Source: Norana najaformis
Lineage: Eukaryota > Annelida > Clitellata > Crassiclitellata > Hormogastridae
Direction of reading: 5' to 3'
Assembly: GCA_964023275.1 (NCBI GenBank)
Contig: OZ029925.1
Coordinates: forward strand, 11,336,684 to 11,400,683
DNA: 64,000 nt
Shown here: in pieces, positions 24,801-35,000 of the stretch
How positions within the stretch are numbered: position 1 is the stretch's first letter
Layout of the letters: each line of letters starts with the position of its first letter
The notes under the pieces: generated by a model
Database searches by the model: none
Seen by the model: the letters and a program-made list of their open reading frames with translations, nothing else
What the model was told of the DNA's origin: nothing
Made by a program: the position numbers and the translations under genes

Positions 24801-25115
24801 GCCACCACCACCAAGATCAAGCAGCCTTAATGGAAGGCTCGTTCTTCGTCTTGCAGTTTGGAACTCAAGCTCCTGGCGTTGGAGCAATGACTTTGCAGCA
24901 ACAATCTTTGCCTGGATGTTGCGTTTCTTATCTTTGATACGGACCTGGGCTCGACGGTTCGGTGGCGTGGTCGCAAAGAGGTAAATGCTGCTGCTTTCAA
25001 ATGAGTCGTAGTCGTCTGAACGCAGTTCAGGAAATTCCCCAGCGATTTCTGTCGCCGGGACGTGGTCAAGCTCATTGATTTCGTCCAGCTCATCCGAAGC
25101 GTTATCTGCCGGCAT
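8339..25115 (-). CDS. MAP3K4: MAP3K4 (MEKK4/MTK1), MAP kinase kinase kinase 4, 23 coding exons, complete
   Basis: MAP3K4 is a cytosolic Ser/Thr kinase that activates the p38 and JNK branches; in mammals GADD45 proteins relieve its N-terminal autoinhibition. Coding exons in order: 25115-23388, 22865-22653, 22121-21978, 21081-20924, 20287-20111, 19741-19642, 18521-18438, 17856-17593, 16725-16576, 16091-15930, 15634-15501, 15095-15014, 14879-14804, 14321-14172, 13979-13884, 13538-13290, 12609-12539, 12186-12070, 11498-11315, 10808-10689, 9737-9634, 9122-8943, 8359-8339. Phases agree at every join, giving about 1587 residues (human about 1608). The regulatory region shows [18 protein letters not shown]. 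The kinase has GEGQFGKV (loop), LMAMKE (VAIK-type Lys), HRDIKGAN (catalytic loop), GDFGCS and YMAPEV, and it ends EFVDDEEP-like as VDDEEP. An acidic Glu run is encoded near 23740. The exon 1 acceptor lies at 25119, so a 5' UTR exon must lie upstream. The exon 1 donor (GTCTGT) is weak. Confidence 0.95.
8545..8700 (-). mobile_element. LINE C-terminus relic in the last MAP3K4 intron
   Basis: The minus strand translates to [13 protein letters not shown] and AYLRTHL, which parallel the better preserved copy at 59372-59563 (SFLCSGSSLWNSLP, AYLKTHLF). It is short and shows no longer RT domain. The surrounding 8800-8900 stretch carries two more copies of the ATTTATATAGC-type repeat end with TATG runs. 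Confidence 0.6.
9180..9470. repeat. Degenerate TAATC pentanucleotide tract
   Basis: The stretch is mostly diverged TCTAATCTAAT units in a MAP3K4 intron. The same motif fills 22895-23060, 40790-41340, 41570-41660, 41870-41960 and 46010-46440, so it is a genome-wide intron filler here. No open frame is supported. Confidence 0.7.
9739..10707. repeat. Direct-inverted-direct triplication with a 302-bp perfect palindrome
   Basis: The segment 9739-10075 recurs directly at 10371-10707 (offset 632). Between them, 10071-10372 is the reverse complement of 9759-10060, with a 10-bp spacer (10061-10070). The arms agree at every position I compared. The third copy differs at about three sites near its left end. 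The triplicated unit is the intron between the MAP3K4 exons at 10808-10689 and 9737-9634, plus the last 19 nt of the upstream exon with its splice donor. This leaves a decoy donor near 10058. It could be a template-switch rearrangement or an assembly or read-hairpin artefact. Confidence 0.92.
12764..12800 (-). pseudogene. Decayed partial copy of a MAP3K4 kinase exon end
   Basis: On the minus strand this reads [13 protein letters not shown] and ends in a GT donor in the same phase as the true exon end [13 protein letters not shown] (about 13328-13290). Fourteen consecutive bases are identical at the 3' end. It lies in the intron between that exon and the GEGQFGK exon. The copy has no visible upstream acceptor at a matching position, so it looks like a relic. 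An alternative exon cannot be excluded. Confidence 0.5.
15120..15420. repeat. Diverged tandem repeat, AAAGGTAACACACTTGTTTAC-type
   Basis: Units of roughly 60-75 bp carrying an AAAGGTAA...ACTTGTTTAC core repeat about four times in this MAP3K4 intron. The same core recurs at 48450-48850 in ARFGEF3, and shorter pieces lie at 18330-18420 and 21095-21150. It is therefore a dispersed family, not a purely local array. Confidence 0.6.
16140..16380. repeat. Diverged ~20-bp tandem repeat (TTTGGTCAAnnnnAAC type)
   Basis: Short units resembling AATTTGGTCAACCGTAAC repeat with many changes. Similar sequence occupies about 16730-17030 in the next MAP3K4 intron, on the other side of the exon at 16725-16576. 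No coding content is seen. Confidence 0.55.
17046..17560 (-). mobile_element. RTE-like LINE 3' end in MAP3K4 intron 8
   Basis: An uninterrupted minus-strand frame encodes the C-terminus of an endonuclease-reverse transcriptase. It contains [42 protein letters not shown] and [16 protein letters not shown]. It is 5'-truncated, and after the stop at 17062 it ends in ATGAC repeats (about 17060-17048), a tail like those of RTE elements. No stop or frameshift interrupts about 160 codons, which suggests a recent insertion. The frame happens to run on from the MAP3K4 exon at 17856-17593 through an intact GTGATG donor, producing an apparent 272-codon chimera. Confidence 0.85.
18876..19630 (+). mobile_element. 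Retroelement-associated ORF 3' end, possible PD-(D/E)XK-like nuclease, broken
   Basis: The plus strand encodes [18 protein letters not shown], then [24 protein letters not shown], stop, DATV. After frame changes it continues with [20 protein letters not shown] and [16 protein letters not shown] recognise the pattern from uncharacterised ORFs found next to reverse transcriptases in invertebrate genomes. The spaced E, D(G) and W-D-V/A-T-V elements resemble a restriction-like nuclease core, but that reading is inference. A Trp codon appears mutated to TAG in the conserved W-D motif, and at least two frameshifts follow. It lies antisense in a MAP3K4 intron and ends within about 15 nt of the donor of the exon at 19741-19642. 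Confidence 0.65.
22255..22440 (+). mobile_element. LINE C-terminal relic with (CATA)n tail
   Basis: The plus strand gives [16 protein letters not shown], the usual L-K-T-H-L close of LINE proteins, followed by an untranslated part and a CATACATACATAC tail. It is short and decayed. It sits in a MAP3K4 intron in antisense. Confidence 0.5.
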
Positions 25116-25734
25116 CGACCTGGAAGACCAAAAATCATGGAACGATGGAACAACATATTTCTGTGAAGAGCTGAACACTTGTGTCAGTGTACGACTTGTG
25201 GCTTGAAAAGACCTGTAAAGCACCTAATGTTTGTAATATAACTGAATGCATTTATAGCATCTCCTAAGCACCACTCAGAGGTGCTCACTGCCAGCCTAAA
25301 CACATGTATATATGTACCAGGACCCAAAATATAAGGCCTTCTGAGTACCTTACGAAAGCACCACATCAAGCCTATCTAACCTAAACAAGTATGGCTTCTG
25401 CCAATCAAGGCAGTAAATGATGTTAAAGTTAACTAAGAGCAGCAAGTTCATATATGTGTGCTCAAACAGGTGAAAAAGTGACAGCTGATGAGCTCCAACA
25501 CACATGTAGAATGCTACTAATGGAGTCTCATCCGTGGCTGACAATTGACAGCCCTGTTGACAACAGGGAATGCTTTGACGATTGGCAGCAGTGGGGGAAA
25601 GCTAAACTGGCAATTGAAATGTATGGGGAAATGTATCCTCAACTGGAATATCAGACCAGGACAGTAATCAAAACCAATGCAGAAACCCAATCTAATTCAG
25701 TAATCTATTCCATTCATAAACTCAGTAATCTAAT

Positions 25735-26145
25735 CTAGAAACTTCTGCATCTTTCCACAGGGCATCAATTTAAGATTCTAATCTTTATGCAAGACTGTTT
25801 AGAGGGAATTGCCCCATTCTATTTGAGGTCGTTTTGTTCCTCTTCCACATCAATTCCTGGTTGTAGCTCTCTCCATTCAGCTGCTCATGGAGACCTTGTT
25901 GTCCCTTGGGCTTGGACCTCTACTATCCAGCATAGAAGCTTTGCTTTCATTGGTCCTGCATCCTGGAACAGCCTTCCTTACAAGACTAGAAATGAGCTAA
26001 TCAGTCTGTCACCTTCTTTGTTCTGCAAGAGCTAGAAATCTGTCCTGTTTGACCATGGGTCTTTCCTGACTAGTTGGGAGCACTACTGATGAGTTTGTTC
26101 TTAAAGTTGCGCTTTATAAATCTTCATTTATGCTATGCTATCAAC
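25735..26145 (+). mobile_element. LINE C-terminal fragment upstream of MAP3K4
   Basis: The plus strand encodes FMQDCLEGIAPFYLRSF, then SFAFIGPASWNSLPYKTRNE and LISLSPSLFCKS, which is a typical LINE C-terminal region. It runs on toward SVLFDHGSFLTSWEHY and ends near a TATGC tandem tail at about 26133-26143. The 5' part is missing. Confidence 0.75.
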
Positions 26146-26149
26146 ATCT

Positions 26150-28050
26150 GCCAAAACTAAAATCTTGATTATCAACTTCTACAAGTCAGCCTAGGGGCAA
26201 GCCTTCTGAAAATCGCAATTCTCCAGTCAAGATTAGCATATACCCAGAGTACACTTTAAACATGTTCCAACTGGCTTAAATACTCTCCATCCCATGTCCT
26301 CGAGTCGCTCGTACGGGCGGACAAGGATACCCCCACTGCGATTTCGACCGGCGCTCTTGGCCCCGCCCTTCTGCAAAAGTCAGTCCAAAACCGAACTGGT
26401 CTTTCTACGTTTTTTCCTAGATTTAACCCGGGTTTTCGCATTACAAAATGATCTCGGAAATTTCAAAAACATTTCCGCTCCAACGGATCTTTAAAAAACA
26501 AGACGCCCCAGCTCTTCACACATGCGCACCCATAGCACCATAAGCTACAGCTTCTACCGTAACAGAATAATCCACTCTTTTATTACAGCGTATTTACGAA
26601 TAGTTCCTGTAACTTGCATTACGCTGTCATACAAGTGACGTCAAGATTTCGCAGTCGGTCAAGGGACGTTAAAAAACAAGCAAACACAAAGCATGACAAA
26701 TACGCCGCACGATCATCGCCTTTGCAATAAAAATGCACGCAAAACATCTCGCCTCTCACCCGTATTCGGCAAAAGGGTCGAAATCTTCCCTCGGCGACCC
26801 GGACATTTGCACTAAATTGTCCGCGATTTCGGCATTTTGTGCAAAATTCTACACGACTACAAACCTTAGCCAAAGTCGTTCACGACTTCACTGACCTGGT
26901 TAGAGTAGGCAATCACGTTCACTGACGTACTTACGTGCACTGTTGTAGCGCTACTTGTGACATGGGGGCTCCGATAAATTATCTAAACCTATTCCAGTGA
27001 CTTCTACAGCGCTGTTTCAACTCCAGTCAAAATTCAATAGATATAATGTAATGTGGTCATTTCTTTGTAGCCGTTATCATGATGCACAAGGCATCATTCG
27101 ATACAATAATGTCAATGGTCTCCTGCTGTCTTAATTTGAAACATCATAGTTAAATGTCGTATTTATATATATACGTTTATTCACCACGAAGGTAGACAAT
27201 TTATAAGAGTGGTATGTACTTTCATAAGGTCGGATAAAAGTTATGGGCGTCTCAACGAAATTACCCTTGGAATTAACTGGACTGCAGATCTAAGTAAGCA
27301 TTATGACTTTATTTGCATCTGACAATCGTCTGATTTTAAACATAATCGATTAACATCTGCTGCATTATTATAACCATGTTATATAGTCTTAAAGTCAGAT
27401 TAGCTTCATCTTGGCAACTTAGTATGCAAGTTCAGTAGCCTAGCAAGTCTGCTTAATCATCAAATTGAGCATCTGAATTTTACATAAAATACAGCTGACA
27501 GCGTTATAGGCACTGGAATAACTTTGTCTATATTTATCATTGTATGTATATCTCCTTGCCTCTCTATAAAGCATTGTTTCTCCGTTTATAGGCACCTATA
27601 AATAGTCGCACGATAGTGCTTTGCCCTTATCTATGTGTTTCTGTAAGCCACCGCAGTATATGTCTACTTGTATTGCTATTTACCACAGTACGCATCTCTA
27701 CTTATAACCCCGTGCACCACTCTGCCTCTGTTTATAATGTTTATGTGAACATCGATCACTAACTTGGTGTCAAGTCATGTGACCAGGAAAGTCATGTATG
27801 GCCACCGGCGGATGCAGATGGGGAGCTGATGGACTCACGTGCCTTTACCAACTTTCCCGTAATTTTCTCAATTATTTATGAACCCCAGTGCCTAAAAACA
27901 CATTGCCCCGAATAGTTTCGAGTCCAGAATCAGTTCCACCTAGTTAAATAGGTATGCAATCGGTCTATACAATGTATTGCATGTGCGCTTGTCAGATGCT
28001 ACTAAAGACTACTTGCTTGCTTGCTTACTTACTCACTTACTACTTAAAAC
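26150..28050. other. Divergent intergenic region, candidate MAP3K4 promoter zone
   Basis: Between MAP3K4 (minus) and ARFGEF3 (plus), about 26250-26960 is richer in CpG than its flanks. The minus-strand frames in it resemble no protein I know. A CRE palindrome lies at 26636-26643. A repeat copy of the CTAATC-tailed family is near 27045-27130. The remainder to 28050 is AT-rich without recognisable exons. Confidence 0.4.
26636..26643. promoter_or_regulatory. CRE palindrome TGACGTCA
   Basis: This is a perfect 8-bp CREB/ATF element in the CpG-richer part of the region between two divergent genes. ATF/CREB binding is known for this sequence. Which gene it would serve, if any, is not shown. Confidence 0.45.
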
Positions 28051-28054
28051 TTAC

Positions 28055-28163
28055 CTTTTTCAAATTGCTTGTCCACCGTAGACTGCCTCTCTGTCCTGTG
28101 GACGGATCTTCTGGATATTGACCTGATTGTGGCTTGACTTTGGTGCGCCATCGGTTGATGCCA
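28055..28163 (-). other. Candidate 5' exon of MAP3K4 (non-coding, with uORF)
   Basis: Minus-strand sequence here ends in a consensus donor (AAAAAG/GTAAGT at 28055). If it is spliced to the MAP3K4 acceptor at 25119, the main frame reads TGA AAA AGG TCG ATG. The stop just upstream would make the ATG at 25115 the first usable start of that frame. A 35-codon upstream ORF starts at about 28162. A different, overlapping frame (from MAHQSQATIR) stays open but would enter MAP3K4 out of frame. The exon is supported only by the donor and the phase argument. Confidence 0.35.
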
Positions 28164-28255
28164 TCATAATCGTAATTCCGAGATTTCTACAGCGCCCAAC
28201 GAAAGCCGCGCCGCGGGGACCACAGGCACTCAGTCAAAACAAAATCGATAGGCGT
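28164..28255 (-). mobile_element. Family A LINE 3' end, about 90 bp
   Basis: The segment matches the last 90 bp of the family A copies: GAGATTTCTACAGCGCCCAA, CAGTCAAAACAAAATCGATA and a degenerate ATTACG tail at about 28164. It is 5'-truncated at about 28255. It abuts the candidate MAP3K4 5' exon in the same orientation. Confidence 0.8.
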
Positions 28256-29045
28256 GCATTAGACACTGGCGTATTAGAAGTTTTCTAATTATTATTACAG
28301 CACTCGTTAGCTCGCTCGATGTTCTGGCATGCCAACGCACTGATGTTATGATAAATAGAGATCACTGTGTCAACGTATAGAAACGAGAACGTTATGCATA
28401 TTAATATTCCTGTGCATGTTAATAAGATCATGGATCCAACTTGCAGCTCTGATGCTTTCGCAACGCTGTTAGCCGAGGCAGCGAATTAAAATGTTAACAG
28501 ATGTTTTTATTTATTTGCGAATTCTCTGAGAATCTCCTGGTAGCAGATATTTGCAGTTTGTAAAAATACTGTACAGGTATTTATTTCTGATCGCTTGACA
28601 AGCTTAATCGCGGCGAGCAAAAGGATATTTGACGTGGCCGAAATTATCGAGCGCGTTAACATTAGCCCACGTAGAATATTGGCTAAGTATGAAATTGTTT
28701 CGTAAATCAATTAGTCAATAATGCAGCAGCGAAGGTCGGTTACGGATCACAGGAAATGCCATGCACGTTTTATAAACCGAATTTTGCTTCGATCTTCGTG
28801 GCCACGTTTGTTGTAATCATCATCTTCGTCGTCATCATCGTCGTCATTGTCAACGTCATCTGGTATTCCTGTTCGACTTCGATTTTGTAATATGACTGAA
28901 TGTAAGTTGATAGCATGATTAATTATTATAGCATGATTAGTTAATAGCAGGAGTCTGTTTAAGAGAAATTCTGAATGGACCAAGAAAACGTGAGGCGCTA
29001 TATAAATTCACTGAATTAATTATTGAATATTGCACTGCAATCTTA
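28256..29045. other. ARFGEF3 upstream region
   Basis: AT-rich DNA with a GATGAC-type microsatellite at about 28820-28855 and no recognised exon. A TATATAAA lies at 28999-29006, 40 nt before the start codon. It sits within a GGCGCTATATAAATT stretch that matches the dispersed repeat end seen elsewhere, so its promoter role is uncertain. Confidence 0.4.
28999..29006 (+). promoter_or_regulatory. TATA-like sequence before ARFGEF3
   Basis: TATATAAA lies 40 nt upstream of the first ATG. Its flanks (GGCGCTATATAAATT) match the 3' end of a repeat present in many copies in this window, for example at 56735-56755. It could be a repeat-derived core promoter or simply another repeat end. Confidence 0.25.
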
Positions 29046-32000
29046 ATGCAGATGGAGGAAGCCTTGAATCAAGTTATCAAGGAGTGCAACAAAGGAAGAC
29101 ATGGAGCCATCCAGAAAACCTGTCAGGAGGCACTAGGTACACTATAATCAAACCAAATCAGTTTCACGAAAATGTGTAAAGTGTTGCTTTAAAACTAATC
29201 AGAGGGCACCAGCTTATTCACGAGCGCTTGATCCAGTCAGAGGGGTTATCCAAAGATACCATGTGAAGAACAAAGTCCGGTTGCCAGAAGAACAGAGAGA
29301 AGGGGACAGAGGAGCTGTGATGGTGGGTTGTGGTTGGGTTAAAAGATATGGGAAGACAGCAGATTGGATGGATCAGGGTAACATTTTTTGAAAATGTAGG
29401 ACTTTAGTTTTGAATTGCTAGCTTGTGGCATAACAGATGGAAGGTTTGAGACAGATGATGATGGGTGACCGATGGAAGGGATAGAAGAACGGAGAAATTC
29501 AGGAGAGAGATCATTATAGTATTGAGGTGCAGTGTAGTGTAAGGAGTTCTAACTTGAGAGTAGTTACTGGGGAACGGGCAAGAGTGAGGTAAGAGGGTGA
29601 ACGGGTTGAGCGGGATGACTGATGGTAAAGAGTTTGCAAAGATAAGTAGATTGAGAGTTTTGCAAAGGGTTATAGGTTAGAAAAAGAACTTTGAAATGAA
29701 TGCATTTGGGGATTTTCAACCAGTGGAGTGATTTAAGGACAGGAATGGATTAGAGGTGCTCGAGCGACTTAGTGAAAGCTTGGGCAAGTGAATCAAGTCA
29801 GCTTAAATCATGATGATTATGAGGATGATTGAGAGGGAATATGATGATTTATGATGATTATGATAAGGATAGATATGAGGACAACTATGAGGATTAGAAT
29901 AGTGATGATGATGCTTATGATTATTATTAAGTAATTAAATTAAGTAATTATTAATTAAATTCTGTTTCAGATTTTCTCGAAGATAAGTCAGTTTCACCCC
30001 AGCCATATCAATTACGGTGAATATAATTAATTAACATTAATTAGTTAATTTTTAAAAAAACTAGTTAATTTCTTGTATTTTTCATGTTTATATGACACCA
30101 CTTTTCTACGTTAATTCTATATTAATTTATATTAATTTATTAATTTATTAATTTTATATTAATTAGTAGCTCAGGCTGTAAAATAATGACTGTGGGTCTT
30201 ACCGTTGATAGGGCACGATGCCTCGGTGCCCTGCAGATGGCACTCGAATCGCGAAACTGTCGTCTATCGTCACTTGCCATTGGTGGAATGCAGGTACATA
30301 CGTTACGTGAATTTTTTTTACATTGGAAGTAGTGTTATATTGTACTGTGTCACTTTGCCTTACATTACATTATCATACATTTTATTACGTTACCTTACCT
30401 TGAACTACCTTACCCTAACTTAAATTACCATACCAGTAATAGTGCCCTACCTTATGATTATTACTTTACCTAACTTTACCTTACCCTAAATTGCCTAATA
30501 TAACCTTACCTTTTCTACCTGTTATATTACATTAACTTAACTTGCCTTTTACTTTATCTTACCTAACCATACCTTACCTAAGGATAAAATACCATAGCTT
30601 ACCTTTTGAGAACCTTAACTTATAGTACCTTACCTAATAATACTATACCTTATCCTTACCTCTTACCTTGCCATATGTGAGCAGTGATGTTCATCTTTAA
30701 CAATGTTACAGTTGATCCTAAAAGAGGAGCGGTTCCAGTCTTGTATGGAGAGTGAAGAAGAGAGTCATTGGCTTTCGATGCAGATGCTGTCTGCAGTCCG
30801 CAACACTGCCTCTCTTCCTGAAGATGTCCAGGTCGAAGTGATGCGGGTAAGGCAGGATGGGTGCCCCACCTGTCAGCCACCTTGAGGTGGATTGATTGAT
30901 TCATTGATTCATTCATTCATTCATTCATTGATGTATCCATTTACCTATTCTTCCTTCAGTGACTCCATCCATGCATCCAACCGTCTGTTCATCCTTTTGT
31001 AAGTTGCATCAGTTCCTTTGATCCAACCACCAGCTCCATCAGCCTATTCATCTATCTATCTGCAACCATCCTTCCTTTTGTCCATCCGTTCATCCACCCA
31101 TCCATCTATCCATCAGTCCAGTCATTCAGTCATTCATACAGAGCATCTGTGTAACACCCCTTCTAGATATCTACTCGGGTGCAGCCCAACCCTGGCAAAA
31201 GAGAACTGTTCGCCTATATTTTTGTTTATTTGTCTGTTTATTTAGATTTTGATTGTTAATATTAAACTGTTTTTGTTGATTCGTTTATTTACAATTTTTT
31301 TTTGGTTTCAATTATTTGTTTGTTTTAGTTGCTGCTGAACATGACGATGACGTCGTCACAATGCATGAATGCACCGGTCATCATCTGCATTGCAAAGGTA
31401 AACATTACATTACATTACAAACGAATATATGGATGAAGGAATGAAGTGATAAATGAATTAATGAAAGAAATTTTCGTTAAATTAAAATATATGTTTTTTC
31501 TACTGGAGATTAGGTTCAATCCAGATGATTCATATTCCAACTTTTAAAATGAACTTATGAATTAACCTTTTGCTGTTAATTTATGACTGCATGCATGAAT
31601 GAATACATGCATGAATTAATGCATTAATGCATGAATCAAGGCATGAATTAATGCCAGATCAATCAACTGCAAGTTGTTTCAGATTTAACTTAATTAATAC
31701 AGATTTTGTTATTAATGAAATTAATTACATTTAATTAATACCATGTTTTGTTATCATGAGTGACAGTACTTAATGTTGGTTATAATGCCATTATCTAAAT
31801 TGCCATGAGCTGTAATTAACAATGTTATACCAATCAGAAGCTAGATATGCTTTTTTTTCTTTATTTTGCAGCTTGTTAAGTAAGTTAGTCAGTGGAGATT
31901 AGGTGTGATGTTACCAGCGTGTAAACCTTTGCTGATGCTTTTTTGCTTTTGTTTACGGGATCTTTGGTGCAGCCTGCAGCGTGGCTTAGTTTCCGTTGCC

Positions 32001-35000
32001 GTTCATTACTTGTGCTCCTCCTCTTGTTTTCAAGGTCTCATTGCTGCTCTTTGATCTGGTTTCCTTGGTTTCACTGCTCTGCTAATCAAATTTTCTTAGT
32101 TTCTCTGCTATTCTTGTTTTTTCATGGTTTCTCTTTTATTCTTATTCCACAGTTTCTCTGCTATTCCTAAATCTTCTTTCCACATTGCTGTTACTATGTC
32201 TTGTTACTATTTTTTGAAGTTGGTCTATTTCTAATTGATGATCACGGTTAAATATCAAGTTTCCAGTGGTTACACATATTTCTTTTGAATATGCATATGT
32301 CACTGCCTGTCTTGTTGGCTTGGTAACATATACATGGCAGTCTTTTGGTTGCCACTGGATTCACATAATTGTGATATTTATGGTTGCTTTTGGATACAGT
32401 ACCACATCATGGTTGCCTTTGGATACCTGATGTCATAGTTGTTATTGGATACAATGCCATGGTTGTAATTGGATACAGTGACATTATGGTTGCCTTTGGC
32501 TACTAATGCTCGACTCGGACGCAGTCGAACAACCAGCAATTTACTCTCGGTTGTGTGATTACTAATCATTTTAGTTTGGTGTTGCTAATTATGGTTTCCA
32601 GGGCTTCTGATCAAAGTCTGGTTGTTATGGTTTCTAATCTAACTATGGTTTCCATGGTTTCAGCTCTGCTTTGAGGCAATCGTAACTGCTTCGCGATCGA
32701 CAGTGCGCAATTTCATAGTTAACACGTTCCTGCGAATGCTTCACCTATTTGCGTCAAAACTCGACGCTGATGGTGGCCGTATGCCATCTTGGACCGATGA
32801 GGTAACACGCTAGCTTTGGAGGCGGCGGTGATGCCAGCACATTACGCTTGGTGTAACACTGTCATGCTTGATTGAAACCACCTAGGCTTGGTCAATCCCA
32901 TTTACATTTGACTGATTCCTGACCTATGGTATCCCAGTTTCAGACACATTTACACTTTGGCATACCCAGTTTTTTAACCTGATTATGCTTGGTCAAACAT
33001 GCTTGAAACCGCTTGGTCGAACGTAGTTATGCTTGATTGAATCCAGTTATTCTTAACCAATCCCTGATCCATAGTGTCCCTGTTATGGACCCATTAAACT
33101 TGGGAGAACACGGTTACAATAGACCTATCCATGACCTCTAGTGTTCTTGTCATGCTTATGTTTGATTGAATCATGTTCTGCTTTACCGAATCCAGTAACT
33201 TGGAGTGAACCTGTTTATACCTGACTGAACCCGGCTATGCTTGATTGAGCTCACCTATGCTTGGCTGAACCTGGTTACGTTTGGTTGATCTATGCCTGAC
33301 CTGCAGTATCTATGTGGTTATGGTTCAGTCAGTCTTCTTGTCTGCACTGTGTAGAAGTAGTGTTCGCTGACAGCAGACACAAGTGTCTGCTGTTTCTAGA
33401 CGTTACAAGACGTTACTTATGAAAATACCTGGTTGAATCATGGGTGATGGTTTTGAGCTCTTGGTGTAGGGGCAGTGGTGAGTCATAATGGTTAACTCGG
33501 TTTATGGTTGTGCTTGGTTTTGCTTTTTTGCTCTTTTTGGTGGTTTTCTTTTGGTCTGTCTGTAATAAATGCCGAAGAATCGCTTTTATGTGACACATGA
33601 GGCTTTTCTGTGTTGATTCAACTGGAGAAGGATTGCCTACATTTGGAGAAGGTGGAGGAGGTTTTGGAGATCACATTGGTGCCTAAAGTTACCCTCATAT
33701 GACATGGGGTTAACCTGGTTGTTGTTGTTGTTTTGCTGTTATTCAGTGCAGTTTTGGGTGTAGTCTGGTTGTTTGTAGTGTTTTTGTTGTTTTTGTAATG
33801 TTGTTTTGGCATTGTTTTATTGTATCATTTTTATATTTTGGTCTGCATTGTTGTCTGTTTTGTTATCGGTTTTGTTGTCTGTTTTGTTCTGTGGTTTGTT
33901 ATCTGTTTTGCTGTCTGTTTTGTTGCTGCTCTGTTGTTTTTGCAAGGTTGTTATTTTTGTACTTTCTTGGATTTCAGTTGATTTCCTGATAGTTTTGCAT
34001 TAGTTCCTTAGTTCCCTTCTGTACCTTTTTGTCTTTTGCATGTGGCTTTCAAGTCTGTGGTTGTGCGAATTCACTAATACAAATATTTTAGTAATTTTCT
34101 GTTAGGTTTGCCTTAGTTTCACTTTTTCTGCTTTAAATTGTTTTCTTTTGTTTTTCATTTTAAATATTGTTTTTTAATAGTGGCAATATAAAAATACAGA
34201 CTTTGTAATGGCAATAATTGTGTGTATTTTTTAAATAGCCCTGCTAGATATTTTACATTAATTTCTCCTTTAAGAAAATCTATTATGTTTTTGAGATTAT
34301 TTCTTTGTTTGCATTTTTTGCATTTTGTTTCTCTGTTTGCACTAGACTAGAATTTCCCAAACTGTTACTGGAGAATTGTCATATTTTCCTGCTTTTCTTG
34401 AAAATCGTTGAATGAATTCACTAATGTCCAAGCATACTTCCAGTCCTAGACCCAGACCCTTTTGTGCTACCTATTATCTCCCTTACCCTATACCCCTAAC
34501 CATTTTATATTCCTAATATTTCTCATTCATTATTCCTAACCCTCTTGGGCCTCTCATTTTCTCCCCACCCTACCCTTAACCATCTCTGTTCTCCCTTTGT
34601 ATATTCCTTTTCTTTATCCATAACCCACATGTTCTCCACATTCTACTTCTAACCCTTTATACCACACATTTTTTACCTACCCACCCCAGCCATTTTTTTA
34701 TTGTCCCTTGACCTTTTATGTCTCTGCTTTTCTGCCCAATCCACATATGTACTTTCTATTTTCTCTCCCAACCCTTTATGCCTCCCACATTTTCTGCCAT
34801 ACCCTACATTTTATACCTGCACATTTTACTCCAGATTTTGTGCCCTACCCTGCCCTACATTTTTAAACCCACACATTTTCTATTCCACCCAACCTCTGAC
34901 CCTTTCACACTAAAATTTTTCTTCTCACTCCACTTATATCCCTCTGTTTACCTTAGAAAAACTTTATAAAGTTCTTGTTGCGTGAAAATATGACATTCTT

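Noticed and set aside
23322-25223. 633-codon frame as an intronless gene
   Set aside because: The true coding part is 25115-23388, the first coding exon of MAP3K4. Sequence above 25119 lies before a splice acceptor and sequence below 23388 after a donor.
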